Origin: Candidatus Sericytochromatia bacterium
Lineage (GTDB): Bacteria > Cyanobacteriota > Sericytochromatia > UBA7694
DNA length: 64,000 bases
NCBI GenBank assembly: GCA_018780035.1
Contig: JADMKE010000025.1
Location: forward strand, 1-64,000
Direction of reading: 5' to 3'
Below are positions 33,097 to 41,570 of the stretch, one piece after another. The notes beneath the pieces are model-generated. The model was not told where the DNA came from and searched no databases. It saw only the letters and a program-made list of their open reading frames with translations. Position 1 is the first letter of the stretch. Every line of letters starts with the position of its first letter. Position numbers and translations under genes: made by a program.

Positions 33097-33927
33097 CTAG
33101 AGTTGCGGAGGCTCTGCCAGCGGATAAGACCCCAAAATCTTAATAAACTGGGCACTGCGGCTCATCTCAGTCAGGCAATCGCGCACATCGTCCATCATCG
33201 GTGCCCCCAAAAAGTCCACGAAGAAAACATAGGCAAAGGGGTTTTCGGGAATGGGACGCGATTCCAGCCGGGTCAAGTTGAGCCCATGGCGCGAAAACTG
33301 TTCAAGACAGGTCACCAGCGAACCCGGTTGATGGCGGGCGGTAAAGGCCAAAGAGGTTTTTTCTTGGCGCAAATCGGCAGGCACCTGAGAAGCCGGTGCA
33401 AAGACCAAAAAGCGCGTGATATTGACCTTCATCTGTTGGATATTGCGGTTGAGAATTTCCAACCCGTAGATCTCAGCACAGAGTTCTGGGGCAATGGCAG
33501 CCACTTCGGGTTTTTGCCATTTGGCCACGTGCATGGCCGCACCGGCGGTGTCAAAATCTGGGATGGCTTCGAGATTCATTTGCTGCAAAAACGGTCGGCA
33601 CTGGGCCAGGGCCACTGGATGGGAATAAACTTCTTTTAACTCTTCCAATTTGACACCGGGCAGGGCCAGCAGACAGTGGCGAATCGGCACATAGAGTTCG
33701 GCCAAAATGGTCACGGGCTGCCGGTAGAGCAGGTCCATATTGATCGCCACATTGCCAGCGATGCTGTTTTCGACGGGCACAAACCCCAGCGGGCATTCTC
33801 CCGCCAAAACCGATTCAAAGACCTGTTCGCTGTAAGCATAGCCCACAGGCTCTGCTTCTGCGCCAAAATATTGCCAAATTCCGACTTCGCTATTGGCCCC
33901 CCGCACTCCTTGAAAGGCAATTTTCAT
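33097..33927 (-). CDS. pheA: Prephenate dehydratase with ACT domain
   Basis: This 276-residue enzyme converts prephenate to phenylpyruvate for phenylalanine synthesis. It shows IAFQGVRGANSEVG at the start, CPLGFVPVENSIAGNV, PDFDTAGAAMHVA and AAIAPELCAEIYGLEIL, followed by a C-terminal ACT domain (TSLAFTARHQPGSLVTCLEQ, NLTRLESRPIPENPFAYVFF) expected to give feedback inhibition by phenylalanine. The length is typical. Its start overlaps the tyrA stop (ATGA). It closes a three-gene operon with the DAHP synthase/chorismate mutase and prephenate dehydrogenase genes. Confidence 0.93.
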   Translation of the reverse strand: MKIAFQGVRGANSEVGIWQYFGAEAEPVGYAYSEQVFESVLAGECPLGFVPVENSIAGNVAINMDLLYRQPVTILAELYVPIRHCLLALPGVKLEELKEVYSHPVALAQCRPFLQQMNLEAIPDFDTAGAAMHVAKWQKPEVAAIAPELCAEIYGLEILNRNIQQMKVNITRFLVFAPASQVPADLRQEKTSLAFTARHQPGSLVTCLEQFSRHGLNLTRLESRPIPENPFAYVFFVDFLGAPMMDDVRDCLTEMSRSAQFIKILGSYPLAEPPQL

Positions 33928-34652
33928 GCGTCCAGCCTGCCCACCACCGTATCCAGGGCCCTTAAAAACTGGCTGCGGGTTTCAGCCGCAAAGGGATTAA
34001 AATGGTACATGTCTTCGAAGAGCTGCACTGAGTCGTTTTCGACTGTGAGCAAGATTTTCATTAAGCGGCGATAGCCTTTGGTGTCGATTTCCAGTGGTTC
34101 TGCGCCAAATTCCAACAAGGTTCGGCCCAAAAAATGGGCCAAAAACAGGGAGCGGCTGATCTGCTGATCGTGAGCTTCGGGGGTGCTTTCGATCAGCTTC
34201 ATGCCATGTTTGTGGAGATAGGCCTTGATTTCGCCATAGCGTTTTTCAGGCACACGGACAGGGCAAAGCACCAGTTTGGCTCCGAACAAGGTATCTGAGG
34301 CAGAGTCTGGGCCAAACATCGGGTGCGTTCCGAGGATAGAAACCTGTTCGGGCAGGTGTTTGAGCATCCACTGTACGGGCAGGGTCTTGACCGAACAGGC
34401 ATCAATCACCAGGGCTTCTTTTTGCAGCAAGGGGGCGATCTGAACCATCAGAGCTTCAAAGGCCGACATCGGTACAAGCGGAAGCACCAAAGGCATCGAA
34501 GCCGCCTCTTCCAGGCTGGCGGGCCGGGCCCCGAGCTTTTTAACCGCTTCGGGGTCGAGATTCAGGTCATAGACATGGACATGAAAATCCTGGGCCAAAT
34601 AAGCAGTCAGCAGTCGGCCCAGACGGCCAAAACCAATCAGCCCCAAATCCAT
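33924..34652 (-). CDS. tyrA: Prephenate (or arogenate) dehydrogenase
   Basis: This 242-residue NAD(P)-dependent dehydrogenase has the Rossmann motif LGLIGFGRLG (Gly7, 9, 12), a VIDACSVK segment and GTHPMFGPDSA, the conserved active-site loop. EAHDQQISRSLFLAHFLG marks the helical C-terminal part. It oxidises prephenate or arogenate towards tyrosine; which substrate is used cannot be read from the sequence. It is shorter than fused forms and lacks an ACT domain. Its start overlaps the stop of the upstream DAHP synthase gene (TGATG). Confidence 0.9.
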   Translation of the reverse strand: MDLGLIGFGRLGRLLTAYLAQDFHVHVYDLNLDPEAVKKLGARPASLEEAASMPLVLPLVPMSAFEALMVQIAPLLQKEALVIDACSVKTLPVQWMLKHLPEQVSILGTHPMFGPDSASDTLFGAKLVLCPVRVPEKRYGEIKAYLHKHGMKLIESTPEAHDQQISRSLFLAHFLGRTLLEFGAEPLEIDTKGYRRLMKILLTVENDSVQLFEDMYHFNPFAAETRSQFLRALDTVVGRLDA

Positions 34653-35746
34653 CAGGGCAGTCCGTGGTGTTCGCGCATCATGTCGGTTTGGGTTTTGATC
34701 GACTCTTCGTGGACGGTGCGAAACATCTCTTCGATATACTCGGGGCGCAAGCCGAGTTTGAGCGCAGCGCCTGTGCGTTTTTCCATGATTTCGTTCATGC
34801 GCTGAATCTGAAAAGCCGTCACGCCATTTTGAATTTTAAGATCGCCAATTTTATGGACAACCTGCATGCGGTGATGCAAAACATCGAGCAATTCATTGTC
34901 GATGCGGTCGATCTGAGAGCGCAATTGCTCCAATTCTTGCTCGTAGCCAGGGTTGTGCAACTCGGGCACACGCAAATCCAATTCAATCAGAATTTCTGCC
35001 AACATGGTGGGGGTGACCTGTTGATCGGCATCACTCCAGGCCTGTTCGGGATTGGGATGGGTTTCGATCATCAGACCATTCATGCCCAGATCCAGCGCCT
35101 TTTGGCTGACCCGATAGATCAGGTCCCGTTTGCCGGTAATGTGGCTGGGATCGCAGATCATCGGCAATTGGGGGTAGAGGCGTTTGAGTTCAATCGGCAA
35201 TCGCCACATCGGCGGGTTGCGCCAGAGGCTCTTTTCGTGACTTGAAAAACCACGGTGAATGGCCACCAGCTTTTTGATACCGGAATTGGAAAGGCGCTCA
35301 AGTGCCCCAATCCAGAGTGCCAGATCGGCATTGACGGGGTTTTTGACCATCACAGGGATATCCACGCCTTTGAGCACATCGGCAATTTCTTGAACCGAAA
35401 AGGGATTGGCTGTGGTACGGGCACCCACCCAAAGAATATCCACACCCGCCAACAGGGCCAATTCGGTGTGTTTGGCATTGGCCACTTCGGTTGCGATCGG
35501 CAGTCCGGTTTCTTCTTTGACTTTTTTGAGCCAGGGCAAGCCCTGCAAACCAACGCCTTCAAAGGCATTGGGGCGGGTACGTGGCTTCCAAATCCCGGCC
35601 CGAAAGGCGCTGATCTTCTTGTTTTGGGCCAATTCGCGGGCGGTTTGCAAAACCTGTTCTTCGGTTTCTGCACTGCAGGGTCCGGCAACCACAAAGGGGT
35701 ATTCGGGGTTTGATTGCCAGTCTTTTAAAGGGGTGATCTGATCCAT
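34652..35746 (-). CDS. Bifunctional DAHP synthase / chorismate mutase
   Basis: This 364-residue protein has an N-terminal DAHP synthase of the KDOP-like type I-beta group (FVVAGPCSAETEEQVLQTAR, FRAGIWKPRTRPNAFEGVG, PVMVKNPVNADLALWIGA, DPSHITGKRDLI). A C-terminal AroQ chorismate mutase follows from about 275 (LRSQIDRIDNELLDVLHHRM, IQRMNEIMEKRTGAALK). The synthase starts the shikimate pathway and the mutase makes prephenate for the next two enzymes of the operon. The fused mutase may also regulate the synthase. GAGGAAATCC precedes the ATG. This order matches the compact aromatic operons seen in several phyla. Confidence 0.9.
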   Translation of the reverse strand: MDQITPLKDWQSNPEYPFVVAGPCSAETEEQVLQTARELAQNKKISAFRAGIWKPRTRPNAFEGVGLQGLPWLKKVKEETGLPIATEVANAKHTELALLAGVDILWVGARTTANPFSVQEIADVLKGVDIPVMVKNPVNADLALWIGALERLSNSGIKKLVAIHRGFSSHEKSLWRNPPMWRLPIELKRLYPQLPMICDPSHITGKRDLIYRVSQKALDLGMNGLMIETHPNPEQAWSDADQQVTPTMLAEILIELDLRVPELHNPGYEQELEQLRSQIDRIDNELLDVLHHRMQVVHKIGDLKIQNGVTAFQIQRMNEIMEKRTGAALKLGLRPEYIEEMFRTVHEESIKTQTDMMREHHGLP

Positions 35747-35918
35747 GGATTTCCTCACAGGTAGCTATTTTACTATTCTACTGCAGAGGCTTTGCTGATT
35801 CAGAGAGGATAGGTCACACCTCAAGAGAATTATTTTGCGTTTTTTCTGAATTTTTCCCAACTTGACAGTGAGCGGAGATGGTTTAAGCTGAAATGATCAA
35901 CTTCTGGAGCAAAATGCC

Positions 35919-36662
35919 ATGTCAAACTCCGAAACACTGCAAAACAAAGAAAAAGAACTTATAACTTGGCGAATCATGCCAGTGACAGCGGCAGATTTAC
36001 CCATTGCGCCGCCAAACAGCTTGGGAGGTGCCCCATTTTTGGCAGACAATCAGGTTTGGCCCCGCTGTGAACACTGCCAAACCGAAATGGTTTTGTACCT
36101 GCAACTCGATTTGCTGCCAGAATTTGAATTGCCCTTTGAGCCCCACAGCCATTTATTGGTCTTTGGATGTTCCCGCCATATGGATCCCTGTATGCCCCCT
36201 TTGGCACCTGCTTTAAAGGGCAAATTGCCTGAAAACTACCGCGAGATCCTGCCAGGGGATCGGGAGTATAGCCAATACAAACTGTTGCTCAATCGCCCCT
36301 CTGCAGGCCGTCAAAGACAGGCCCCAGATCCTCATTTGCAATGTCTGGCCCTGACATTTGTTGCTGAACCAGAAGAAATTACAGGCGAGGGGGCGTTTCA
36401 ACGCGGCAGTGAAGGCCCTAAACTCGGTGGGATGCCAGCCTGGTTGCAAAACCCCGAAACGTATAAATGCAGCTGTGGTTCAGACATGGCTTTTTTGCTT
36501 CAGATACCCGCAGATTATGGCTTTGCCAAGCTCCCTGAGGCCCCAACCCAGCCCAATAGTTATGGCGATGAATACCTCTTTTTCCTGGGCAACGAGGTAT
36601 ATATCCTGGCCTGCCAAGCTCAGTGCCAGCCCGATTCACTCTGGCCAATCGCCCAAAACTAA
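35919..36662 (+). CDS. DUF1963-like (YwqG) protein
   Basis: This 247-residue soluble protein fits the DUF1963 / YwqG pattern: PPNSLGGAPFLADNQVWPRC early, a Cys pair (CEHCQTEMVLYLQLDL), GPKLGGMPAWLQNPETYKC, CSCGSDMAFLLQIP and a late DEYLFFLGNEVYILAC. No biochemical role is established for the family. Several Cys pairs may hold zinc. A -35-like TTGACA lies about 50 bases upstream, and GGAG precedes the start. It stands alone and ends in a bidirectional terminator shared with the convergent PLD gene. Confidence 0.7.
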   Translation: MSNSETLQNKEKELITWRIMPVTAADLPIAPPNSLGGAPFLADNQVWPRCEHCQTEMVLYLQLDLLPEFELPFEPHSHLLVFGCSRHMDPCMPPLAPALKGKLPENYREILPGDREYSQYKLLLNRPSAGRQRQAPDPHLQCLALTFVAEPEEITGEGAFQRGSEGPKLGGMPAWLQNPETYKCSCGSDMAFLLQIPADYGFAKLPEAPTQPNSYGDEYLFFLGNEVYILACQAQCQPDSLWPIAQN

Positions 36663-36688
36663 AGCCCCCGGTTTTCACAGGGGGCTTT
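36661..36688. terminator. Bidirectional hairpin terminator
   Basis: AAAGCCCCC and GGGGGCTTT form a perfect 9-bp stem with a 10-base loop between convergent genes. The A and T ends of the stem suit termination on both strands. It overlaps the stop codon of the DUF1963 gene. Confidence 0.85.
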
Positions 36689-36699
36689 ATCTGTAAGTG

Positions 36700-37923
36700 C
36701 TAGGGAGTGGCAGGCACTTCTGGTGTGGGTGCACCCGGAGCGGCAGGTTTATCGCCAGGGCACTCACCCCGGGGAGGATTATTGGTCTTGGCGGCTTGCA
36801 TAATCCGGGCATATTCCTGGCGGTACATGCTGCTCACATAGGTGTTTTGGATCAACAGAACGTTTTCGTTATTGCTCTTATCTGCATTGCTTGAGAAATT
36901 GTACGAACCCGTAATGACTGTATCGTCAACCAAGAGAATTTTGTGGTGCAAAAGAGCCTGGTTGCCATCCATGCGGCTGTAGATATTGGCCGCTTTCAGG
37001 GTGTGGTACTGGGAGTATTGTCCGTAGCCCAGGCACTGGTCAAACACACCTTCGACTTTTAAGCCCGCCTGACGCTTGGCGACCATGATCGCGCCAATTT
37101 CTTTGTCGGTGAAGGAGAATGTCATAAAACCAATGTCTCTTTTGGCCTGCTGAAGGGTTCCGACGACCGCTTCTTGACCGCCCCCTTTGGGAGAGAAGAA
37201 AGTGCGGATCGTGGAATTGCCAACCTGAACTACAGGGAAAGGCAATTGACGGGGAGGATTGGGGCCAAAGATGCCGTGCACAAACATGCGCTCGAATTCG
37301 TAGGTATAATTGGCGGCCACCTGGGGAATGCGCAGGGTCATGGCATTGTTATTGTGTTGGTAGAGGCTGGTGGGAGTCAGATTGGTTGAACCCATCCAGA
37401 CGGTTTGGCCATCTTGAACCAAGAATTTATTGTGCATCAGACCTGAGCGTTTGTCGTCGATCACAGGGATGCCAGCCTGTTGCATTCTGGCAATCAGGGG
37501 GCGAATCGGACCTTGGGGGCCGCTGTCACGCACAGTCATGTTTTCGTTATCGGTGATCAGGCGAACTTGAACACCGCGTTTTTTGGCTTGAATAAAGGCC
37601 TCGGCAATGTTGTCATCGGAGAAGTCGTAAAATGCGCCGTCGAGGGTTTTGCGGGCGGTGTTGATCAACTGGATCAAAGCAGCAGCAGGGCCATTGGGAT
37701 CGCGGCGGGTAACGGGTTCGTTTTCGGCAATCGGCCCTTTATAGGCTTGGACAAAGTGAACGGTAATGGGCTGAGCTGCTGCACCGGGAGCAGCGGCAGC
37801 AGATTGACGCATCAATTGTGCGGGGGGCATGCCCATCATGGGGGTGGGACCGGGCAAAGAAGAAGCACAGCCAACGGTGACGGCGGCCAGTGTTAAAGCG
37901 GCGATTGAACGGATCGATTTCAT
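36700..37923 (-). CDS. Phospholipase D-like lipoprotein
   Basis: This 407-residue lipoprotein (signal ending AAVTVGCAS, Cys19) carries two complete PLD/HKD motifs. The first is GLMHNKFLVQDG with WMGSTNLTPTSL; the second is ALLHHKILLVDDTVITGSYN followed by FSSNADKSNNENVLLI. Two-motif proteins are phosphodiesterases of phospholipids or nucleic acids; envelope location suggests phospholipase or a secreted nuclease. A Pro/Ala-rich C-terminal tail (PAAPGAPTPEVPATP) is probably disordered. It is a single gene and converges with the DUF1963 gene. Confidence 0.8.
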   Translation of the reverse strand: MKSIRSIAALTLAAVTVGCASSLPGPTPMMGMPPAQLMRQSAAAAPGAAAQPITVHFVQAYKGPIAENEPVTRRDPNGPAAALIQLINTARKTLDGAFYDFSDDNIAEAFIQAKKRGVQVRLITDNENMTVRDSGPQGPIRPLIARMQQAGIPVIDDKRSGLMHNKFLVQDGQTVWMGSTNLTPTSLYQHNNNAMTLRIPQVAANYTYEFERMFVHGIFGPNPPRQLPFPVVQVGNSTIRTFFSPKGGGQEAVVGTLQQAKRDIGFMTFSFTDKEIGAIMVAKRQAGLKVEGVFDQCLGYGQYSQYHTLKAANIYSRMDGNQALLHHKILLVDDTVITGSYNFSSNADKSNNENVLLIQNTYVSSMYRQEYARIMQAAKTNNPPRGECPGDKPAAPGAPTPEVPATP

Positions 37924-38028
37924 AAGTCTAACCTCTTACGCATTCCTGATAATTTACTCTTATGCCCGCAACCGGAATTTCTTGTCTCATTTTGCCGTTT
38001 TTTTAACGCAACTTAAACTGGATTTAGA

Positions 38029-38084
38029 CTTCGGCTTCGCTCAGTCTGTTTTGCTTCGGCTCCGTCGCCTGAGCAAAGTCGAAG
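38029..38084. repeat. Imperfect 16-bp inverted repeat, extragenic element
   Basis: CTTCGGCTTCGCTCAG and CTGAGCAAAGTCGAAG are complementary at 14 of 16 positions across a 24-base loop. Further TCGAAG/CGCTCAG fragments follow to about 38130. The style resembles dispersed extragenic palindromes of other bacteria. It lies in the 231-base gap between the asparaginase and PLD genes. Confidence 0.5.
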
Positions 38085-38154
38085 GCAGGAGTCGAAGCCC
38101 GTTGTCGATGGCAGGTGTCGCTCAGAGCGGTTTTTAAGCTCGCCTGATTGAAAC

Positions 38155-39096
38155 TTAGCTATAGATCTGCGTGGCCCGTGTGCCATCCAGACACAACCAG
38201 CCCCGGTACATGCGTCCGGTATTAAACGGCAGGACACAATTGCCTTGGGCATCGAGGGCGATCAGGCCGCCTTGCCCGCCGAGGAGCTCCAATTCTGCCA
38301 AAGCCGCTTGGGCCGCTTCAGCCAGACTTTTGCCACCCAGGCGCATCTGGGCAGCCACTTCGTGGGCCAAGACACTGCGCATAAAATACTCGCCGTGGCC
38401 CGTGCCAGAAACGGCGCAAGATCGGTTGTCGGCATAGGTACCAGCGCCAATCAGAGGTGAATCTCCCACTCTGCCCAGGCGTTTGTTGGTCATGCCACCA
38501 GTGGAGGTGGCGGCGGCAAGGTTCTTGTCTGCATCACGGGCGACTGCGCCGACAGTGCCGAAGGAGGGAGGGGGGGCGACGCCGAGGGCGTGGTCGAGAG
38601 CGGTGGCATTGCTCTCGCGCAGGATTTGCAATTGTTGCCAGCGGTGCTCAGTATAAAAATAATCGGGTGGGGCGATGGGCAGATGGTGTTCCGCGGCAAA
38701 AGCCTCTGCGCCTGCGCCGATCAGCAGCACGTGGGGGGAGTGGCTGAGCACCTTGCGGGCCAGGCCAATCGGGTTTTTGATGCCCTGAATGCCCGCCACA
38801 GCACCGGCACTGAGGTCGGCCCCGTTCATGATTGCAGCATCCATTTCATGGGTGCCCGCCTGGGTAAAGACCGCGCCACGCCCTGCGTTAAAATATTCAC
38901 AGTCTTCGAGGACGCGCACAGCGGCTTCGGCCATATCCAGACACGATCCGCCCGCTTGAAAGATCTGCCAGCCCGCTTCTAAAGCGGCTTCGAGACCCGC
39001 TTGTGCGCCGGCTTCGCGTTCGGGAGAGAGTGTGCCTTTGAAGAGGGTGCCCGCGCCGCCGTGGATCGCGAGAATGGTATTTGTGTGGGTTTGCAT
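38155..39096 (-). CDS. Isoaspartyl peptidase / L-asparaginase (Ntn-hydrolase)
   Basis: This 313-residue threonine-type hydrolase has LAIHGGAGTLFKG near the N-terminus. The self-cleavage site is SFGTVGAVARD, with Thr181 as the expected nucleophile of the beta subunit. Further family motifs are SPLIGAGTYADNRSCAVSGT, GHGEYFMRSVLAHEVA and GGQGGLIALDAQGN. It would cleave isoaspartyl dipeptides and asparagine after autoprocessing. The ATG directly before THTNTILAIHGGAG is taken as start, although no clear ribosome binding site precedes it. A copy of its leader sequence is found about 750 bases upstream. Confidence 0.87.
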   Translation of the reverse strand: MQTHTNTILAIHGGAGTLFKGTLSPEREAGAQAGLEAALEAGWQIFQAGGSCLDMAEAAVRVLEDCEYFNAGRGAVFTQAGTHEMDAAIMNGADLSAGAVAGIQGIKNPIGLARKVLSHSPHVLLIGAGAEAFAAEHHLPIAPPDYFYTEHRWQQLQILRESNATALDHALGVAPPPSFGTVGAVARDADKNLAAATSTGGMTNKRLGRVGDSPLIGAGTYADNRSCAVSGTGHGEYFMRSVLAHEVAAQMRLGGKSLAEAAQAALAELELLGGQGGLIALDAQGNCVLPFNTGRMYRGWLCLDGTRATQIYS

Positions 39097-39097
39097 G

Positions 39098-39113
39098 GGG
39101 GTATTTTGCCAGA
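39098..39113. repeat. Duplicated leader sequence, copy 1
   Basis: GGGGTATTTTGCCAGA lies just upstream of the isoaspartyl peptidase start and recurs exactly at 39846-39861. Similarity extends on both sides (GTGGGT before, TGTA after), covering about 40 bases in all. Confidence 0.6.
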
Positions 39114-39154
39114 GAATGTACCCAGAATAAAGCGGATTGCCACACTGAACAAGC

Positions 39155-39757
39155 TTAAGTATTGAGTTCGCCGTAACACAAAACATGGGTACTCGGGTCT
39201 ATCGCTTGCAGCAGCCAGAGATGGGACTTGAGCAGGCAAAAGAGGTACTCCAGGCTTTCGCCATCGGGGTCGTGTGGCAAGTCTGGATGAGATGAGACCT
39301 CGGCTTTGTGAAGGGCCTGTAAGACCTCTTCCGGTGGGTATCCATAGAAAAAACCCTCAAGGATGAGCGCGTCAGAGGGGTAAACCAGTTCAGCTTCCAG
39401 CGGCTCAAAACCGTCTGTCTGCAAAGTCAGATAAGGGGTATAAGGCGTTTTGGTGGCCTCACTTACCAGTGCGGGATTTTGCTGAATGCGCGCCAGCAGC
39501 TCGGTGATTTCCTGTTTGGCCTTTTCAAGTGCTTGGCCTTGCAGCTGGGCAAAGTCCCTCAGCAGGTAGAAATCGGACTGGGGCAGATAAAGCGCGTAGA
39601 TCTGGGCTAACAAACCCAGCATGGCACCATTGCGGGAACTGGTATGAACGAATGGGCAGTCTTCGCTATACAATCCCGTCAATGCAGAAGCATCATTGAC
39701 GGTTTTAGCTGTTTTTAAATCGACCGGCAGGGCCAGGGTGTAGGAGTACCACGCCAT
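39155..39757 (-). CDS. Hypothetical protein (200 aa)
   Basis: No family is recognised. The protein begins MAWYSYTLALPVDLKTAK, is acidic and has a helical middle (AQLQGQALEKAKQEITELL). Its C-terminal half contains PYTPYLTLQTDGFEPLEAEL and HPDLPHDPDGESLEYLFCLL. The pattern suggests a small cytoplasmic protein, perhaps of the DUF1877 / YfbM-like kind, but this is a weak impression. It is flanked by two copies of the same leader sequence, hinting that it was inserted or that the region was duplicated. It lies 58 bases upstream of the isoaspartyl peptidase gene on the same strand. Confidence 0.5.
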   Translation of the reverse strand: MAWYSYTLALPVDLKTAKTVNDASALTGLYSEDCPFVHTSSRNGAMLGLLAQIYALYLPQSDFYLLRDFAQLQGQALEKAKQEITELLARIQQNPALVSEATKTPYTPYLTLQTDGFEPLEAELVYPSDALILEGFFYGYPPEEVLQALHKAEVSSHPDLPHDPDGESLEYLFCLLKSHLWLLQAIDPSTHVLCYGELNT

Positions 39758-39845
39758 GGTGGTTTAAGCCTTTTGAAAAAGGCTAAAAGATTGCAACATG
39801 GGGTACTCGCTTAAGAAAGAATCAGGTGGGACGTGGGTAAACATA

Positions 39846-39861
39846 GGGGTATTTTGCCAGA
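39846..39861. repeat. Duplicated leader sequence, copy 2
   Basis: This is an exact 16-base copy of the sequence at 39098-39113, within about 40 bases of weaker similarity, and again contains an ATG in the same relative place on the minus strand. It lies between the hypothetical gene at 39155 and the radical SAM gene. Confidence 0.6.
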
Positions 39862-39936
39862 AAGTGTATGGAAATGTGAATGAAATAAGCCACCAAGCTG
39901 CTAAACTGGAACCATGCTTGGATTTAACGAGGCTGC

Positions 39937-41448
39937 ATGACCAAACACATTGTCCTGACGACCCTCAATGCCCGCTATGCGCATACGGCCATTGGCCTCA
40001 GATATCTCTATGCCAATCTGCAAGAACTTCAAGACCAAGCGATCATTTTGGAATTCATTATTAAAGATCCGGTCGCCGAAATAGCTGAGCGCATTCTGAG
40101 CGAAAATCCCCAGATTATCGGCTTTGGGGTCTATATCTGGAATGCCCTCGAAACCCGTGCTGTGATTCATCTGATCAAAAAAATCGCACCCCACGTCCAG
40201 ATTGTACTGGGCGGCCCCGAAGTCAGTTATCAGCCCCAGCGTGTGACGTTTGAAGCGGATTATACGATCTGCGGCGAAGGCGACTTGGCTTTTTATACGC
40301 TCTGCAAAGCCCTGTTGGCTGGCACTGCGCCCGAAATGCGCCAGATATACGCACCCCCCCCCGATCTGGCGACGCTGGCCCTGCCTTATGAGTATTACAC
40401 CGACCACGACCTAAGGCAGCGCATCACTTATGTTGAAGCCTCCCGTGGCTGCCCTTTCACCTGTGAGTTCTGCCTGTCTTCGTTGGATCAAAAAGTGAGA
40501 AAATTTGAGACCGACCGCTTCATTGAGCAACTCGAAAGCCTTTGGCAGCGCGGAGCGCGTAATTTTAAGTTTATTGACCGCACGTTTAACCTCCAACCCC
40601 AGGTCACAAACCGGATCTTGGACTTTTTTCTGAGCAAACCATTGCCTTATTTTGCCCATTTTGAGATGATTCCGGATCATTTTCCTGAGCATCTCAAAGA
40701 CAAGCTCAGGCAGTTCTCGCCCACCTCGCTTCAGCTCGAAATCGGCATTCAGAGCTTGAATCCAGAGGTGTCGGGGAGAATCAAACGCAAGCTCAAGCCC
40801 GAGGTGGTTGAGACCAATATCCGCTATCTGGCCGAGCAGACCCAGGCCTATCTGCATCTCGATCTGATTGTCGGACTCCCAGGCGAGAGCCTTGAAAGCT
40901 TTGGCCGCAACCTCAATGCCCTGGCCAGTTGGGCCGATGCCGAAATCCAAATTGGCATTTTAAAAAAGCTGTCGGGCACGGATCTCTTTCGCCATGATGC
41001 GGCCTTCGGCATGGTCTATTCGGATCTGCCCCCTTACGACATTCTGCAAAATGAGCTGATCCCTTTTCGGCAAATGCAGACCATGAAGCGCTTTGCCCGC
41101 TTCTGGGATCTGACGTATAACAGCGGCAATTTTAGACGCAGTATTCGTCTGCTCTGGCCCGACGGAGATGTCTTTACCCACTTTGGCGAATTCAGCGACT
41201 GGCTCTATGCCCAGACCCAGGCCACAGGGAATATTGCGCTGCTGCGTTTGGCTGAGCTGCTCTTCACCTATCTGACCCAGGTCAAAAATGTGAGTGCCGA
41301 TCAGCTGGCTCCGATCATGTTGCAAGACCTCGAAAGCACCCAAGGTAAGCGTTACCCAGGTTTTTTAAAGGCCTGGCAGAGCGAAAAACAACCTTCCAGC
41401 TTGGTACACTCCAAAGCCCTCAAACGCCAGGTCAAACGCGCCCTGTAG
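39937..41448 (+). CDS. Radical SAM protein with B12-binding domain
   Basis: This 503-residue protein begins with a cobalamin-binding-like Rossmann domain (IIGFGVYIWNALETRAVIHL, IVLGGPEVSYQPQ). The radical SAM core follows with CPFTCEFC, where Cys172, 176 and 179 bind the 4Fe-4S cluster, then EIGIQSLNPEV and LDLIVGLPGES. A C-terminal domain of about 150 residues matches the DUF4080-type tail found in this group. Such enzymes use S-adenosylmethionine radicals, often for methylation; the substrate cannot be told. The gene stands alone, with ATG 40 bases after the duplicated leader sequence. Confidence 0.85.
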   Translation: MTKHIVLTTLNARYAHTAIGLRYLYANLQELQDQAIILEFIIKDPVAEIAERILSENPQIIGFGVYIWNALETRAVIHLIKKIAPHVQIVLGGPEVSYQPQRVTFEADYTICGEGDLAFYTLCKALLAGTAPEMRQIYAPPPDLATLALPYEYYTDHDLRQRITYVEASRGCPFTCEFCLSSLDQKVRKFETDRFIEQLESLWQRGARNFKFIDRTFNLQPQVTNRILDFFLSKPLPYFAHFEMIPDHFPEHLKDKLRQFSPTSLQLEIGIQSLNPEVSGRIKRKLKPEVVETNIRYLAEQTQAYLHLDLIVGLPGESLESFGRNLNALASWADAEIQIGILKKLSGTDLFRHDAAFGMVYSDLPPYDILQNELIPFRQMQTMKRFARFWDLTYNSGNFRRSIRLLWPDGDVFTHFGEFSDWLYAQTQATGNIALLRLAELLFTYLTQVKNVSADQLAPIMLQDLESTQGKRYPGFLKAWQSEKQPSSLVHSKALKRQVKRAL

Positions 41449-41570
41449 TTCGGGGCCGGGCAATCGCCTTTACCTGTTGACAGTACAATGTTTGAGTCAA
41501 TTTCAGTGGAGCCTGAAAATGGTCTAGGTGTTTAATGTCTATTGGCAATAGCGTACACACTGACAGAAGC

